A stretch of 40,775 nt of DNA, taken from Vulcanisaeta sp. GTDB taxonomy: Archaea > Thermoproteota > Thermoprotei > Thermoproteales > Thermocladiaceae. The position numbers and the translations under genes are program-made. The notes below the pieces were generated by a model. That model was not told the origin of the DNA. It was given only the letters and a program-made list of their open reading frames with translations, and ran no database searches. The stretch spans positions 1 to 40,775 of the forward strand of contig JAGDXB010000070.1 in the NCBI GenBank assembly GCA_023256215.1. Reading direction: 5' to 3'. This document shows positions 25,799-34,329 of this stretch, one piece after another. Numbering within the stretch: the first letter of the stretch is position 1; the number at the start of each line of letters is the position of its first letter.

Positions 25799-26788
25799 TT
25801 AACCTATTACTCTCATACCCTTCCTAAATCCAAATTTCTTGACGATGTATGGTATCAATATTGGTAAAACGACTGTCGCATCCTCAAGAACAAAGGCTTG
25901 CCTCGCGGTTGGTTTAACCTTACCCCAGGTAATCGCCTCCTTAGGTCTTGCACCGCTTAGCGACCCATCCCACTCAATAGCCATTGTTATGTAGACCACA
26001 TAATCAAGCCCACCAGCGAACTGACTCCACCAAATAACGTGATGCTTAGAAATACCACCACCAACGATTATGGCGCCCAATGACTTACTTGAATACACAA
26101 TATCCATTAACTCGTGCTCATCCTTAAGCAAATCAACCTTAATAGGTCTGCCGCCAGTCTTTGTTCGCTGGATCTCGTTAAACGTGAGTATTGCCGTACC
26201 GAAAGCCCCATCGACAAAGCCAGGAACATAAATCGGAACCCTAGCCCTAGATGCGGCCCTTATTATTGAGTACTCATCATCAATCCTCTTACCCATCTCC
26301 CAAAGCAGTTCTCTAACGCCCCATTCCTCCTTAGTTTTAACCAGGTCTTCAAGTGATGAATGCACGAACTTCTCAATCAATGGTCCATAATGCTCCTTCC
26401 TGACAGCGACGTTACCAATCCTATGAATACCAGCCTTACTCATCTCAACGTCATCAACGTCAAAATAGCTAGCGTAGTACTTACCACCCATGGACTTAGC
26501 TATATCGTGATCCAGGGTACCCGCTGTCGTTATAATAACATCCACAAAGCCTCTCTCGACGAACTTGGCTATTAATCCGCGAAGACCTGTGGAGACTAAG
26601 TTGCCTGTGAATGAGAAAAAGACTGTCGCTTCACTGCTGTACATGCTTAGGAGCACGTCTACAGCATCTGCTAAATGCCTGCCCTGAAAGCCCCCAATTC
26701 GTCTATAGGCCTCGATTAAGTCTTCAATCGTGCTTATACCCGTATCTAAATCAATAACCTCATTCAAGAGGAATGGAGAGCTGCCCAT
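25799..26788 (-). CDS. dys: deoxyhypusine synthase
   Basis: Deoxyhypusine synthase uses NAD and spermidine to convert a lysine of aIF5A to deoxyhypusine. The sequence shows FFSFTGNLVSTGLRGL, YFDVDDVEMSKAGIHRIGNV, IIVGGGISKHHVIWW, and the active-site region EWDGSLSGARPKEAITWGK with the catalytic Lys290. The length of 329 residues is within the archaeal range. A TATA-like box at 26810-26819 fits a leaderless start at ATG 26788. It is followed, 36 bp away on the same strand, by the pilin-like gene's own promoter. Confidence 0.96.
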   Translation of the reverse strand: MGSSPFLLNEVIDLDTGISTIEDLIEAYRRIGGFQGRHLADAVDVLLSMYSSEATVFFSFTGNLVSTGLRGLIAKFVERGFVDVIITTAGTLDHDIAKSMGGKYYASYFDVDDVEMSKAGIHRIGNVAVRKEHYGPLIEKFVHSSLEDLVKTKEEWGVRELLWEMGKRIDDEYSIIRAASRARVPIYVPGFVDGAFGTAILTFNEIQRTKTGGRPIKVDLLKDEHELMDIVYSSKSLGAIIVGGGISKHHVIWWSQFAGGLDYVVYITMAIEWDGSLSGARPKEAITWGKVKPTARQAFVLEDATVVLPILIPYIVKKFGFRKGMRVIG

Positions 26789-26809
26789 TAAGGGTGTGAG
26801 TAATAATGC

Positions 26810-26819
26810 GATTTTAATG
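26810..26819 (-). promoter_or_regulatory. TATA-like box of dys
   Basis: Minus-strand CATTAAAATC is centred 26 bp before ATG 26788. Confidence 0.45.
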
Positions 26820-26831
26820 TTTAATTACTCC

Positions 26832-27587
26832 CTACTTTATGACCCTAATCTCCTTAACAAGTCCTCTCTTTATTAAATCATTGACTATCTCCCTAACGGC
26901 CCTCATGGTTAATTGAGTCTTATTGGATATCTCCTCTATAGACCTATTGCCATCGATCAATTCAAGGACATTCATATGGACATCATCGAGAGAGACGTTC
27001 TTAACCTTCTCTTCAAGCTCCTCCGTAGGTATTGGTATCTCAAGCCCCGGTATTTTATAAAGATATATCTTATGGCTCCTCCACTCCTCGTAAAGGTCTT
27101 CAACAATTAATGGCTTCCAACCAGGCACCTCAAAATCGTGAGACACAACCCTAACACCAGGCCTTAATTCACGCTCAAGCTTAGGCTTTATCCTTTCATT
27201 AACACTCGTGAGCAGGTACATAGTCACCACATCAGCGTCGGACAAGCTCTCCTCGAAGAAATTACCATAGATTACCTTAACCCTATCTTCAAGACCGAGA
27301 TCCTTAACCCTCCTAAGTGTTTGTTCATATAGATCCTTCCTAATCTCTATACAGGCAGATTGAGCGCCAAACTCCCTGGCCGCCATTATGACTATCCTAC
27401 CATCGCCACAACCCAGGTCATACACGACCTCGCCCCTTTTAACATTGGCTAATTGTAGCATTCTCCTAACCACAACCTCGGGTGTAGGTACGAATGGTAC
27501 ATCGTAAGGCATATTGAAATACGGAAAGAAATTAGGGCTATAAATATCCTTCTCTACTGCGTAATAATAATCATCGAAATCGCTCAC
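26832..27587 (-). CDS. aKMT-like methyltransferase fused to a winged helix
   Basis: The first 185 residues resemble the archaeal lysine methyltransferase aKMT4 of Sulfolobus: VPFVPTPEVVVRRMLQLA, the SAM motif VYDLGCGDGRIVIMAA (residues 55-70), GNFFEESLSDADVVTMYLLTSVNE and VVSHDFEVPGW. Known members are single-domain proteins of about 160 residues that methylate many lysines. Here about 55 C-terminal residues (LDDVHMNVLELIDGNRSIEEISNKTQLTMRAVREIVNDLIKRGLV) form a probable winged helix. Its ATG overlaps the stop of the upstream 153-residue gene by 4 bp. The domain call is firm; substrate and DNA binding are inference. Confidence 0.82.
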   Translation of the reverse strand: MSDFDDYYYAVEKDIYSPNFFPYFNMPYDVPFVPTPEVVVRRMLQLANVKRGEVVYDLGCGDGRIVIMAAREFGAQSACIEIRKDLYEQTLRRVKDLGLEDRVKVIYGNFFEESLSDADVVTMYLLTSVNERIKPKLERELRPGVRVVSHDFEVPGWKPLIVEDLYEEWRSHKIYLYKIPGLEIPIPTEELEEKVKNVSLDDVHMNVLELIDGNRSIEEISNKTQLTMRAVREIVNDLIKRGLVKEIRVIK

Positions 27588-28045
27588 GAAACCTCATCAC
27601 CGGCCTTATTTAATATTTTTACCTTAAGGCCCTCCTCATCATAACTAACATCAAGATCTATAACACCCCTCTTCTTAAGGACCTTAACAGCGTCAATAAG
27701 CAATTGCCTCTCCTGCTGTGTAACCTTTGCTAAGGCATCGTTTAAATCCTCGGAATCCTTAATGATACTGAAGTACTTTCTTATTAAGGCTGAGTTCAGA
27801 CTTACTGGTACTGGGTTTTTATCGAAAATAAGGCCGTGCGTTGCAGAATCCGCTATTGAGTATATATTCAGTACCATGTCGGATAATGAGATGCATTTTG
27901 TAATTATGTCGTTTATTAATGAGGATAACTCCGATAATTCCGGGTACTTACTCTCTAACCTACTAATTAGTATCCTTAATTCGCTCATTTTCTCGATTAA
28001 GTCCATGTATACTTCATTATCGAGATTAAAAATTAAACTAACCAT
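27584..28045 (-). CDS. uncharacterised helical protein before the methyltransferase
   Basis: A 153-residue mostly helical protein. The N-terminal 60 residues are heptad-like (MDLIEKMSELRILISRLESKYPELSEL) and the C-terminus ends with a helix-strand pattern (LLIDAVKVLKKRGVIDLDV) that could be a small winged-helix or dimer domain. No family was recognised. The 4-bp overlap with the methyltransferase implies coupled translation and a possible role as its partner. Confidence 0.6.
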   Translation of the reverse strand: MVSLIFNLDNEVYMDLIEKMSELRILISRLESKYPELSELSSLINDIITKCISLSDMVLNIYSIADSATHGLIFDKNPVPVSLNSALIRKYFSIIKDSEDLNDALAKVTQQERQLLIDAVKVLKKRGVIDLDVSYDEEGLKVKILNKAGDEVS

Positions 28046-28068
28046 TAAATAAATAGCGAAATATTAAC

Positions 28069-29313
28069 TCAAACAATACTCATCCTAACCAATCTACTTA
28101 AGACGGGTGGGTGAGTGCTGAAGATCCTTAACCTTCTACTTGTTAGTTCACTGTATAATTCCTTCCAGGTAACCCTCAGAAGCGCCATGGCCAAGTCCCT
28201 ACTTGGTACAAATCTCATGGCGTACTTATCTGCTGAATACTCGCTTAGCTTCATTATGAACGTTATGGCAAATAACTCAAGAAATAATGCACTAATGAGA
28301 ATGGGTATTGCTGGCAACCTCATTAATGGTATTATGTACGTTATCAATGCAATATTGATAAATTGACCGAGTGATATCAGGAAGAGAGTCTTTGCAGAAT
28401 CGCTATGCACCACATGGCCGACCTCGTGCATAATAACGGCGAGTAGCTCGTCCTTATTTAAGCACGAGACAAGTCTCGAGGTTAGTATTACGTAATTAAT
28501 CCCAGGCATTCCCACAGAGGCTGCATTGCACTGATTCATGTTTACCATGTAAATGCCGTACTTAATACCGTACCTTCTCATTATAAAGCCTATATCGATA
28601 ACATCCTCATGAAAGTTCTGAGGGGCTGTCTCCGGGTTATTCACCAATGATAGTACGAATTTCCTTATTTCACTTAACGACCTAACATTGTCTATCCTTG
28701 AGAGAAACCTAAGGGCATTGTTAAACTTACCTTCATCAAATTCCCCGTACTCCAGGGTAAACTTAATTATCTGGGAATTCCATAGACTTCCTCGCCTAAT
28801 CCTTAACTGTAGAATATATGAGTATATTATTGGTATTAGCAATGGTGTTAATAGCAATGCTATTATTAGGTGTATAGATGGTATTAAATTCATAATTCTC
28901 AACACAGCAATCGCTGCCGAGAGTATTAATATTGATATCATAACAAACCCTATCAAACCTATAGGTAATGACTGAATCCTTGGTAAGTCATCAACCCTGT
29001 ATATCTTATTATCCTTTCGGAGGAGAAGTATCGTTATTTTACGTGAGCCCTCAGTGCCAAGATACCTAAGGACTATGGCGTTTAGAAGACCCCTTATTTT
29101 CTCGTGACCCCTGATTCTCACCTCGTGATTAATACTTAACTCAGCACTTCCATACTCGTTCTGCACTATAAGTCTTGTCCTACCATCACTCAACTCTCTA
29201 GTTACGTACGATACTCCACTGATTCTTAGTAAGTAATTCTCTACGTAATTAATTAGGGATTGAGGATCGCCGATTAAATCACGAATTATTTGATATGCTT
29301 TTACCGCCACCAT
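28069..29313 (-). CDS. M48-type membrane metalloprotease (HtpX-like)
   Basis: A zinc protease with HEVGH at residues 296-300 and the third ligand Glu358 in LSEYSADKYAM, as in M48 peptidases. Two hydrophobic hairpins lie at about 117-170 and two more helices surround the region after the active site (310-355), which places it in the membrane. The first 110 residues, a mixed alpha/beta region, are not part of HtpX and were not recognised. The start overlaps the upstream winged-helix gene by 35 bp, so the two are coupled. Role is likely membrane-protein quality control. Confidence 0.85.
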   Translation of the reverse strand: MVAVKAYQIIRDLIGDPQSLINYVENYLLRISGVSYVTRELSDGRTRLIVQNEYGSAELSINHEVRIRGHEKIRGLLNAIVLRYLGTEGSRKITILLLRKDNKIYRVDDLPRIQSLPIGLIGFVMISILILSAAIAVLRIMNLIPSIHLIIALLLTPLLIPIIYSYILQLRIRRGSLWNSQIIKFTLEYGEFDEGKFNNALRFLSRIDNVRSLSEIRKFVLSLVNNPETAPQNFHEDVIDIGFIMRRYGIKYGIYMVNMNQCNAASVGMPGINYVILTSRLVSCLNKDELLAVIMHEVGHVVHSDSAKTLFLISLGQFINIALITYIIPLMRLPAIPILISALFLELFAITFIMKLSEYSADKYAMRFVPSRDLAMALLRVTWKELYSELTSRRLRIFSTHPPVLSRLVRMSIV

Positions 29314-29767
29314 TCGTGGCTGTATGTGCTAGGTTTATTTTTTGCCCATTAGCTAATTCCCTGAACATATTTATACTAGTATTACCTCTTCTCGTGGATT
29401 TATAACCGTCAATGAAGGATAGAACCTCATGAACATTATTATGCTCGAGGATCAACCAGAATTCTGAACCTCTCATGATACCGTAAACCTTACCCCTAGC
29501 ACTCCTCTTAATTACCCTAATGAGCCCAAGCTCCACAAGCTCCTCAAGGAAATTCCTAACAATCACGGATTCCGAGCGTGGACTCTTCCTGGTCCATATG
29601 GATATGTCCTGAGCGACCTTTGCAGGTCTAAAGGTTATTAATTGACCCTTGGCATTGACAACCATGTCCTTTAGCATTTGAAGTATTAAGGTCTTCACCT
29701 TCCTGGTATCCATCATTAAGTTTTCCGAGGCTGTCATCAAGGCACCAGGGTTTTCGTATATATCCAC
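29279..29767 (-). CDS. winged-helix DNA-binding-like protein
   Basis: A 162-residue soluble protein whose residues 20-110 (VKTLILQMLKDMVVNAKG, then SESVIVRNFLEELVELGLIRVIKRSARGKVYGI) look like a winged helix with a basic wing. The tail (from about 120) is Asn/Gly/Thr-rich. The open frame starts at GTG 29767; ATG 29737 (MTASENLMM) is an alternative. It overlaps the M48 protease gene by 35 bp. An inverted repeat lies just upstream at 29794-29821, so it could regulate its own promoter; that is inference. Confidence 0.6.
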   Translation of the reverse strand: MDIYENPGALMTASENLMMDTRKVKTLILQMLKDMVVNAKGQLITFRPAKVAQDISIWTRKSPRSESVIVRNFLEELVELGLIRVIKRSARGKVYGIMRGSEFWLILEHNNVHEVLSFIDGYKSTRRGNTSINMFRELANGQKINLAHTATNGGGKSISNNS

Positions 29768-29793
29768 TTAAATAAATAAATTAAGAAATGGTG

Positions 29794-29821
29794 ACTCTGC
29801 CGAGATTAGTAACGCCAGAGT
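29794..29821. repeat. imperfect inverted repeat upstream of the winged-helix gene
   Basis: ACTCTG-C-CG and CG-C-CAGAGT are inverse arms with one C-C mismatch and a 10-bp centre. They lie in the 84-bp gap after the HerA-like gene, 27-54 bp upstream of GTG 29767. An operator or a weak terminator would both fit. Confidence 0.4.
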
Positions 29822-29851
29822 AATATGAATTCTCTTTTTAATAAACTATGA

Positions 29852-31288
29852 CTATTGCTTTTTCAATTTATCATCTAATTCCAAAATCCTTTCAATCATC
29901 TTTTCATCCGCCTCGAGTATACGCTCAATTTCATCAATCCTATCCTTTAAATTAACAACCTCCCTCTCCAACTCCATTATTTGCTTTCTAAATAAAGACC
30001 CATCACTGGATACGGTGTTTATCAACGAGACACCATTAAAATTCTTCACTTGATACTGATTATTCCTTACAGTTCTCTTATTATCAACATTAGTATCAAC
30101 ATTAAGTGCATTAGAGCCATCATTATTTACGCTGTTTAAGACCTTGTCATTACCATTGACACTAATATTGGACTCAGCACGTTCATGAACATCAACGTGA
30201 TTTTTATCTAGATCAATAACATGACCCTTATCAATCTCACCAGGACTTACCTCATGCTTAATCCCTCTAAATCCCCTAATGACAATATGGTTGGGACTTA
30301 ACGAAGCTCTTAAAGGCCTTATCTTCACGATACCTTTATTCGTTATTACCACTGCTTCGTCAGGCAATAATGTACTGAGCTTTTCAGCTAGATCTCGTGA
30401 AAGCGCTATTTCATCACCAAGAATTTCAGGGCTTACTTTGAATAATACTATATTGCAATGCTTTAGCAATGATGATCTTGGTATCGTATTACTTACGAGA
30501 ATAGTTCTTAAACCGTACTTTGCCAACTCCATTATTACATGATCAATTATTGAATAATTAGATCCACCCATATCCAGTAGGTTTTGGGCCTCCTCAATAA
30601 TTAGTATGTGTTTAACGCCCTTTTCAATCAACCCTCTCTTCATATAGTGTATATACAGAGAGGCCAATATCAATGAGGAGACTAACCTCTTCTCCTCAAT
30701 CAACGTTAAATCACTAAGGTCAATTACTGAGTCACCCTCCATAACCTTATCAATATCAATAATACCCTTACCAATGTTTGACGCTGAATATTCAAGTCTC
30801 CTAAGGATAGCGGCCTTCATCTCAGCCTCCGTTCTCGTATCCACCAGGTAATTGTTAATTCTATTTATCAAATCATCAAAGCTTGAGTAATTACCGTCCC
30901 TTATCATCCTGTAAAGCATGTACATACTTGGCTCGTTAAGGCCAAGGCCAAAGCCCAAGATCTCCGTTAGCAACTTGGGCGGTATTTTCTCTAGGTCCAT
31001 CTTGATTGCTGATGTTGGAATTGTAGGTAAGATCCCTGAGTATTCTCCGTGCCAATCAAGTATTGTAACCACGTATTTCCTGCTGAGTCTCCTAACCATA
31101 GCCCTGACAAGCGAGGATTTCCCACCCCTTGTAGGGCCTAGGATGCATAGATGCCTATCTAGTGGGACTCTATAGGGTATCATGAATCGGGTACCTACTG
31201 TAACGCTGTCTGCCGAATAATCCTTGATCAATGATGCAATGGCTAACGATGCGGGTATTGCGATGGCACTAATGGTTATTAAATCCAT
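29852..31288 (-). CDS. HerA-like hexameric ATPase with N-terminal membrane segment
   Basis: The Walker A motif GPTRGGKSS is at residues 51-59 and Walker B HILIIEEAQN at 227-236, as in the HerA/FtsK family (DUF87). VILDWHGEYSG and the trailing YGLRTILVSNTIPRSS are also typical. A hydrophobic segment (residues 4-20) could anchor it in the membrane. The C-terminus is unusual: an Asn/Asp-rich, low-complexity linker (about 345-420) and then a coiled coil (LEREVVNLKDRIDEIERIL). No NurA nuclease gene is adjacent. TATA-like box at 31313-31324. Upstream is the XPD-like helicase gene. Confidence 0.85.
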   Translation of the reverse strand: MDLITISAIAIPASLAIASLIKDYSADSVTVGTRFMIPYRVPLDRHLCILGPTRGGKSSLVRAMVRRLSRKYVVTILDWHGEYSGILPTIPTSAIKMDLEKIPPKLLTEILGFGLGLNEPSMYMLYRMIRDGNYSSFDDLINRINNYLVDTRTEAEMKAAILRRLEYSASNIGKGIIDIDKVMEGDSVIDLSDLTLIEEKRLVSSLILASLYIHYMKRGLIEKGVKHILIIEEAQNLLDMGGSNYSIIDHVIMELAKYGLRTILVSNTIPRSSLLKHCNIVLFKVSPEILGDEIALSRDLAEKLSTLLPDEAVVITNKGIVKIRPLRASLSPNHIVIRGFRGIKHEVSPGEIDKGHVIDLDKNHVDVHERAESNISVNGNDKVLNSVNNDGSNALNVDTNVDNKRTVRNNQYQVKNFNGVSLINTVSSDGSLFRKQIMELEREVVNLKDRIDEIERILEADEKMIERILELDDKLKKQ

Positions 31289-31312
31289 ACGTCTCAGTAG
31301 GTAAGTCTCAAC

Positions 31313-31324
31313 ATAATTAATAAA
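31313..31324 (-). promoter_or_regulatory. TATA-like box of HerA-like gene
   Basis: Minus-strand TTTATTAATTAT is centred about 30 bp before ATG 31288. Confidence 0.45.
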
Positions 31325-31332
31325 CCGCTAAA

Positions 31333-32928
31333 TCAATTCCATAATGATTTACTTAAGAATTGGGATAAGCTCATAGGTCTCATACCCATTACTAACCACT
31401 TAGGCATATACTTCCTATAACGATAAAACCTACTATCTAAAAGCACGGCAACCTTTCTATGCCTATCCAGGTCCCTTAATAATCTACCAAGAACCTGGAT
31501 TGTCGTTGATATTGCCGGAAATAAAAAGGCAGTTGAGAATCCGCCAATACCCATTCTTTGGAAATAACGAGCTTTTAAGAAGCCCCACTGACTATATTGA
31601 GGTAGTGGAAAACCGACCATCATTATGCCAATCAATTCCTGTTCCAGGAAATTCATACCTTCACCGACAGGGTTTTGCGCATATGTTATTATTAGTGATT
31701 TTGTAGTCCTAGCGCTCTCCTTAAATGCACGTATTGAGTTCAGGGCATCATTACTATCCCTGAGTACGAATGTTGGTACACCCCATACTGGCGGTGAGTA
31801 CATACTGAGGTAGGTATCCATGTACTCGATACTTGGAAAGAAAATCGCAAGACCTCCCACTGGTGGTGCCGATTCTATGAATACCCTGATGCTCTTATCA
31901 ATAATGTTAAGGTAATCCCTCAATAATCTATTACGATGCGTCAGTTCAATATCCCTTATGGACATGATAATAAGGTTCTCCTGATATTCCTTGGGTAATG
32001 AATCTATTGATACGTAATACGAGGACTTAGATAAAGCATCAATAATGTGAGAGAACCTTCTGCTAATGGATGCTGTTAATAGGAGGGACTTGGAAGCCCT
32101 CGTTATTAAGTCACGTATTGGTTTAAATGAGATACACCTTAACCTGGTTAGTTTACCGTCGTAGGTAAAGGCGCATGCATCATTGCCGTAATGCATGAGT
32201 ATTTCAAGAACCTTATCACTAAATGGCTTAGACCCCTTTAATAAATCATCAATATCGAATTTTCTTTCAACAACAACCTCCCGCTGAGGAATATAATTAC
32301 TTATCCTACTAAGTATCTTCCTAGCTATGTCATTCCCGTAAGAAGCCCACAGCCTTAACTCATCAAGCCCAATGTCTATGGAAGTCTCAAGACCTGCGGC
32401 GACATTATGAAACTCATCAATTATAACCAGGGATTTATCCCAACTACTCACCACATCCATTAACTTACTATATAATTCAGGACTCGATAAATAAGCATGC
32501 GTTACTATGACCATTGGCAATTGATACGCTAAGGCTTCATTAACCTCGTATGGACATAAACCAAAATTGAATAAGTCAGTAAAGTCGCAGGTAAGTATTT
32601 GTGATGGAATCTCCACCCTCCTAACCCTACATATACCGCTCATTCTATACAACATGCATTGTTTAGAGTCATGGGCTTTGAATGGACATAACGATTCTCT
32701 ACCAAGAAATACAGCTGTCCTATCTCTAATACCAGCTTGTTTCGTAAACTCACAAAGCTGTAGGGCTTCAGCCCTCGACCTAGTCATGATAAGAACCTTA
32801 CCTCCATCGTCAACCCACCTCTTCGCAACACCTATGGCTATCCTCGACTTACCAAAACCCGGATATGCATTGAGTAGGAGTATCTTCCTATCACTTAACA
32901 ATGAGTATACATAGTCGATTATTTCCAT
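31333..32928 (-). CDS. XPD-like superfamily 2 helicase with Fe-S-type cysteines
   Basis: An XPD/Rad3-type helicase: Walker A AYPGFGKSR (residues 21-29), Walker B DEFH (171-174), and motif VI QVLGRLLRDLDR near residue 480. Between motifs Ia and II, Cys81, Cys91, Cys100, Cys114 and Cys125 form a probable Fe-S cluster domain, with spacing unlike that of Sulfolobus XPD (88, 102, 105, 137), so the ligands are not certain. Family members unwind DNA 5' to 3' in repair. TATA-like box at 32951-32961. It lies next to the HerA-like gene on the same strand. Confidence 0.85.
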   Translation of the reverse strand: MEIIDYVYSLLSDRKILLLNAYPGFGKSRIAIGVAKRWVDDGGKVLIMTRSRAEALQLCEFTKQAGIRDRTAVFLGRESLCPFKAHDSKQCMLYRMSGICRVRRVEIPSQILTCDFTDLFNFGLCPYEVNEALAYQLPMVIVTHAYLSSPELYSKLMDVVSSWDKSLVIIDEFHNVAAGLETSIDIGLDELRLWASYGNDIARKILSRISNYIPQREVVVERKFDIDDLLKGSKPFSDKVLEILMHYGNDACAFTYDGKLTRLRCISFKPIRDLITRASKSLLLTASISRRFSHIIDALSKSSYYVSIDSLPKEYQENLIIMSIRDIELTHRNRLLRDYLNIIDKSIRVFIESAPPVGGLAIFFPSIEYMDTYLSMYSPPVWGVPTFVLRDSNDALNSIRAFKESARTTKSLIITYAQNPVGEGMNFLEQELIGIMMVGFPLPQYSQWGFLKARYFQRMGIGGFSTAFLFPAISTTIQVLGRLLRDLDRHRKVAVLLDSRFYRYRKYMPKWLVMGMRPMSLSQFLSKSLWN

Positions 32929-32950
32929 TTCAATAGCTAATAACTCATTA

Positions 32951-32961
32951 CAATTAATTAA
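32951..32961 (-). promoter_or_regulatory. TATA-like box of XPD-like gene
   Basis: Minus-strand TTAATTAATTG is centred 28 bp before ATG 32928. Confidence 0.45.
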
Positions 32962-32984
32962 CCACTACAATAAGTAAGATTGGG

Positions 32985-33395
32985 TTATGCCGAGGGTTCG
33001 TAAATCCGCGTCTTTGACTCCTCAAGGAACTTCTTCTTAACCTCCTTCATCTCACTAAGTACATTATTGATGGCGTCAAGAACCTTAGAATTCGACTTAA
33101 CCTCATCAAGCTCTTTACAATTATTTAATACCTTTTCGAACAATTCATCCGCTATCTTATCAGGAAGTCTCTCAAGGGCTTGCCTATAGATCTTTGGCAG
33201 TTCCTCATTTATGAACTTAATGACGTCGTCGACGTCCTCCCAACCATCCTCAGCCTGTCTAATTAACATTAATATCGTCTCTAGGCTATACCTCTCATCA
33301 GCCGATAATTTTGAATCATCAAGTTCAAGATAAGCCCTGTTTAGGCAATACCTAACAAACCTATAAATTAGTGGGTTAATATTGAGTGTCGACAT
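32985..33395 (-). CDS. uncharacterised helical protein
   Basis: A 136-residue acidic, almost wholly helical protein of no recognised family, with a Lys/Glu-rich C-terminal helix (LSEMKEVKKKFLEESK). A good TATA-like box (33416-33426) is centred 26 bp before the ATG, so it is leaderless and expressed from its own promoter. It precedes the XPD-like and HerA-like genes on the same strand, which may suggest a DNA-related role but does not show it. Confidence 0.65.
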   Translation of the reverse strand: MSTLNINPLIYRFVRYCLNRAYLELDDSKLSADERYSLETILMLIRQAEDGWEDVDDVIKFINEELPKIYRQALERLPDKIADELFEKVLNNCKELDEVKSNSKVLDAINNVLSEMKEVKKKFLEESKTRIYEPSA

Positions 33396-33567
33396 CAGGA
33401 TACGGATTAGCTCTGCCTTAAAAATCTATTTATCACATTCTCAATGTTGAATCAATAATTAAGGCTATGAACACGGTTATCCAATGACTGACTAATATCT
33501 TTTACGATAATTAACGCCATATCCTTAATAGACCCACAATGAATAATTCTTCAGGTAGGTGTGAAAG
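33396..33567. other. 172-bp divergent intergenic region
   Basis: It separates the minus-strand helical-protein gene from the plus-strand TatD gene. On the left lies the minus-strand TATA-like box GATTTTTAAGG (33416-33426). The right side has an AGGTGTG that may serve as a ribosome-binding site about 5 nt before ATG 33568, so TatD seems to have a leader. Nothing else was recognised. Confidence 0.5.
33416..33426 (-). promoter_or_regulatory. TATA-like box of 136-residue protein gene
   Basis: Minus-strand GATTTTTAAGG is centred 26 bp before ATG 33395. Confidence 0.5.
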
Positions 33568-34329
33568 ATGATTGATACCCACGCGCACCTCACACGACCT
33601 GGCGTATACGAACATGCGGATGAATTAATAGATGAGGCCCGCAGGGAGGGTTTGTTGGGTATTATCAATGTAACGATGAGTCTCGATGAGGCGCGTAACG
33701 CGCTAAATCTTGTGAGTAAGTATAGAGGTTTCGTATATACGGCCTTAGGTTATGACTATGGTGGTTTTGATATTAGGGAGGTTCAGAGTATTATGAAGAT
33801 TATTAATGACAATAAGGACGTAATTGTCGGTATTGGTGAGGTTGGCCTTGATTATAGTAAGGTTAGGGATCCCATGCTCAGGGAGATTTCACGGCACATA
33901 TTCACCAGGTGGGTATTACTTGCTAAGGAGCTTGATTTGCCGATAATTATTCATTCAAGGGATGCCGAGAATGATGTCATAGAGTTACTTAGGAAATACG
34001 GCCCCGTTAGATGCATCATGCACGCTTTCGGTGGCAATAAGAGCCAGGTAATGAAACTACTGGAGCTTGGGTGCTACTTCTCAATACCGCCAACTATAAC
34101 TAGGTCTAGGCAAAAGAGGGATTTGGCATCATTCGTGCCTCTCAACAGACTTCTTGTCGAGAGCGATACGCCAGAGTTAGGGCCTAACCCCGGTGAGCCA
34201 TCAAAACCCACACACATAAAATTAGTATTGTCTGAATTGAGTAGAGCGCTCAATGTTGATATTCGGGAATTGAGCGATATAATAACTGGGAATACGTATC
34301 AAGCCTTTCCTAAATTATTAAGTAAGTGA
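33568..34329 (+). CDS. tatD: TatD-family metal-dependent deoxyribonuclease
   Basis: A TIM-barrel hydrolase of 253 residues. The metal ligands are all in place: His5 and His7 in MIDTHAHL, Glu91 in GIGEVGLDY, His129 in IIIHSRDA, His152 in CIMHAFGG and Asp200 in VESDTPE. TatD proteins act as 3'-5' DNA exonucleases in repair. The ATG has an upstream AGGTGTG that suggests a ribosome-binding site. The stop TGA at 34327-34329 directly abuts the D box of the minus-strand C/D box RNA. Confidence 0.92.
   Translation: MIDTHAHLTRPGVYEHADELIDEARREGLLGIINVTMSLDEARNALNLVSKYRGFVYTALGYDYGGFDIREVQSIMKIINDNKDVIVGIGEVGLDYSKVRDPMLREISRHIFTRWVLLAKELDLPIIIHSRDAENDVIELLRKYGPVRCIMHAFGGNKSQVMKLLELGCYFSIPPTITRSRQKRDLASFVPLNRLLVESDTPELGPNPGEPSKPTHIKLVLSELSRALNVDIRELSDIITGNTYQAFPKLLSK

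Noticed and set aside
29279-31288. HerA-like gene as part of a HerA-NurA repair operon
   Set aside because: No NurA-like nuclease gene lies beside it; the neighbours are a winged-helix protein and an XPD-like helicase.
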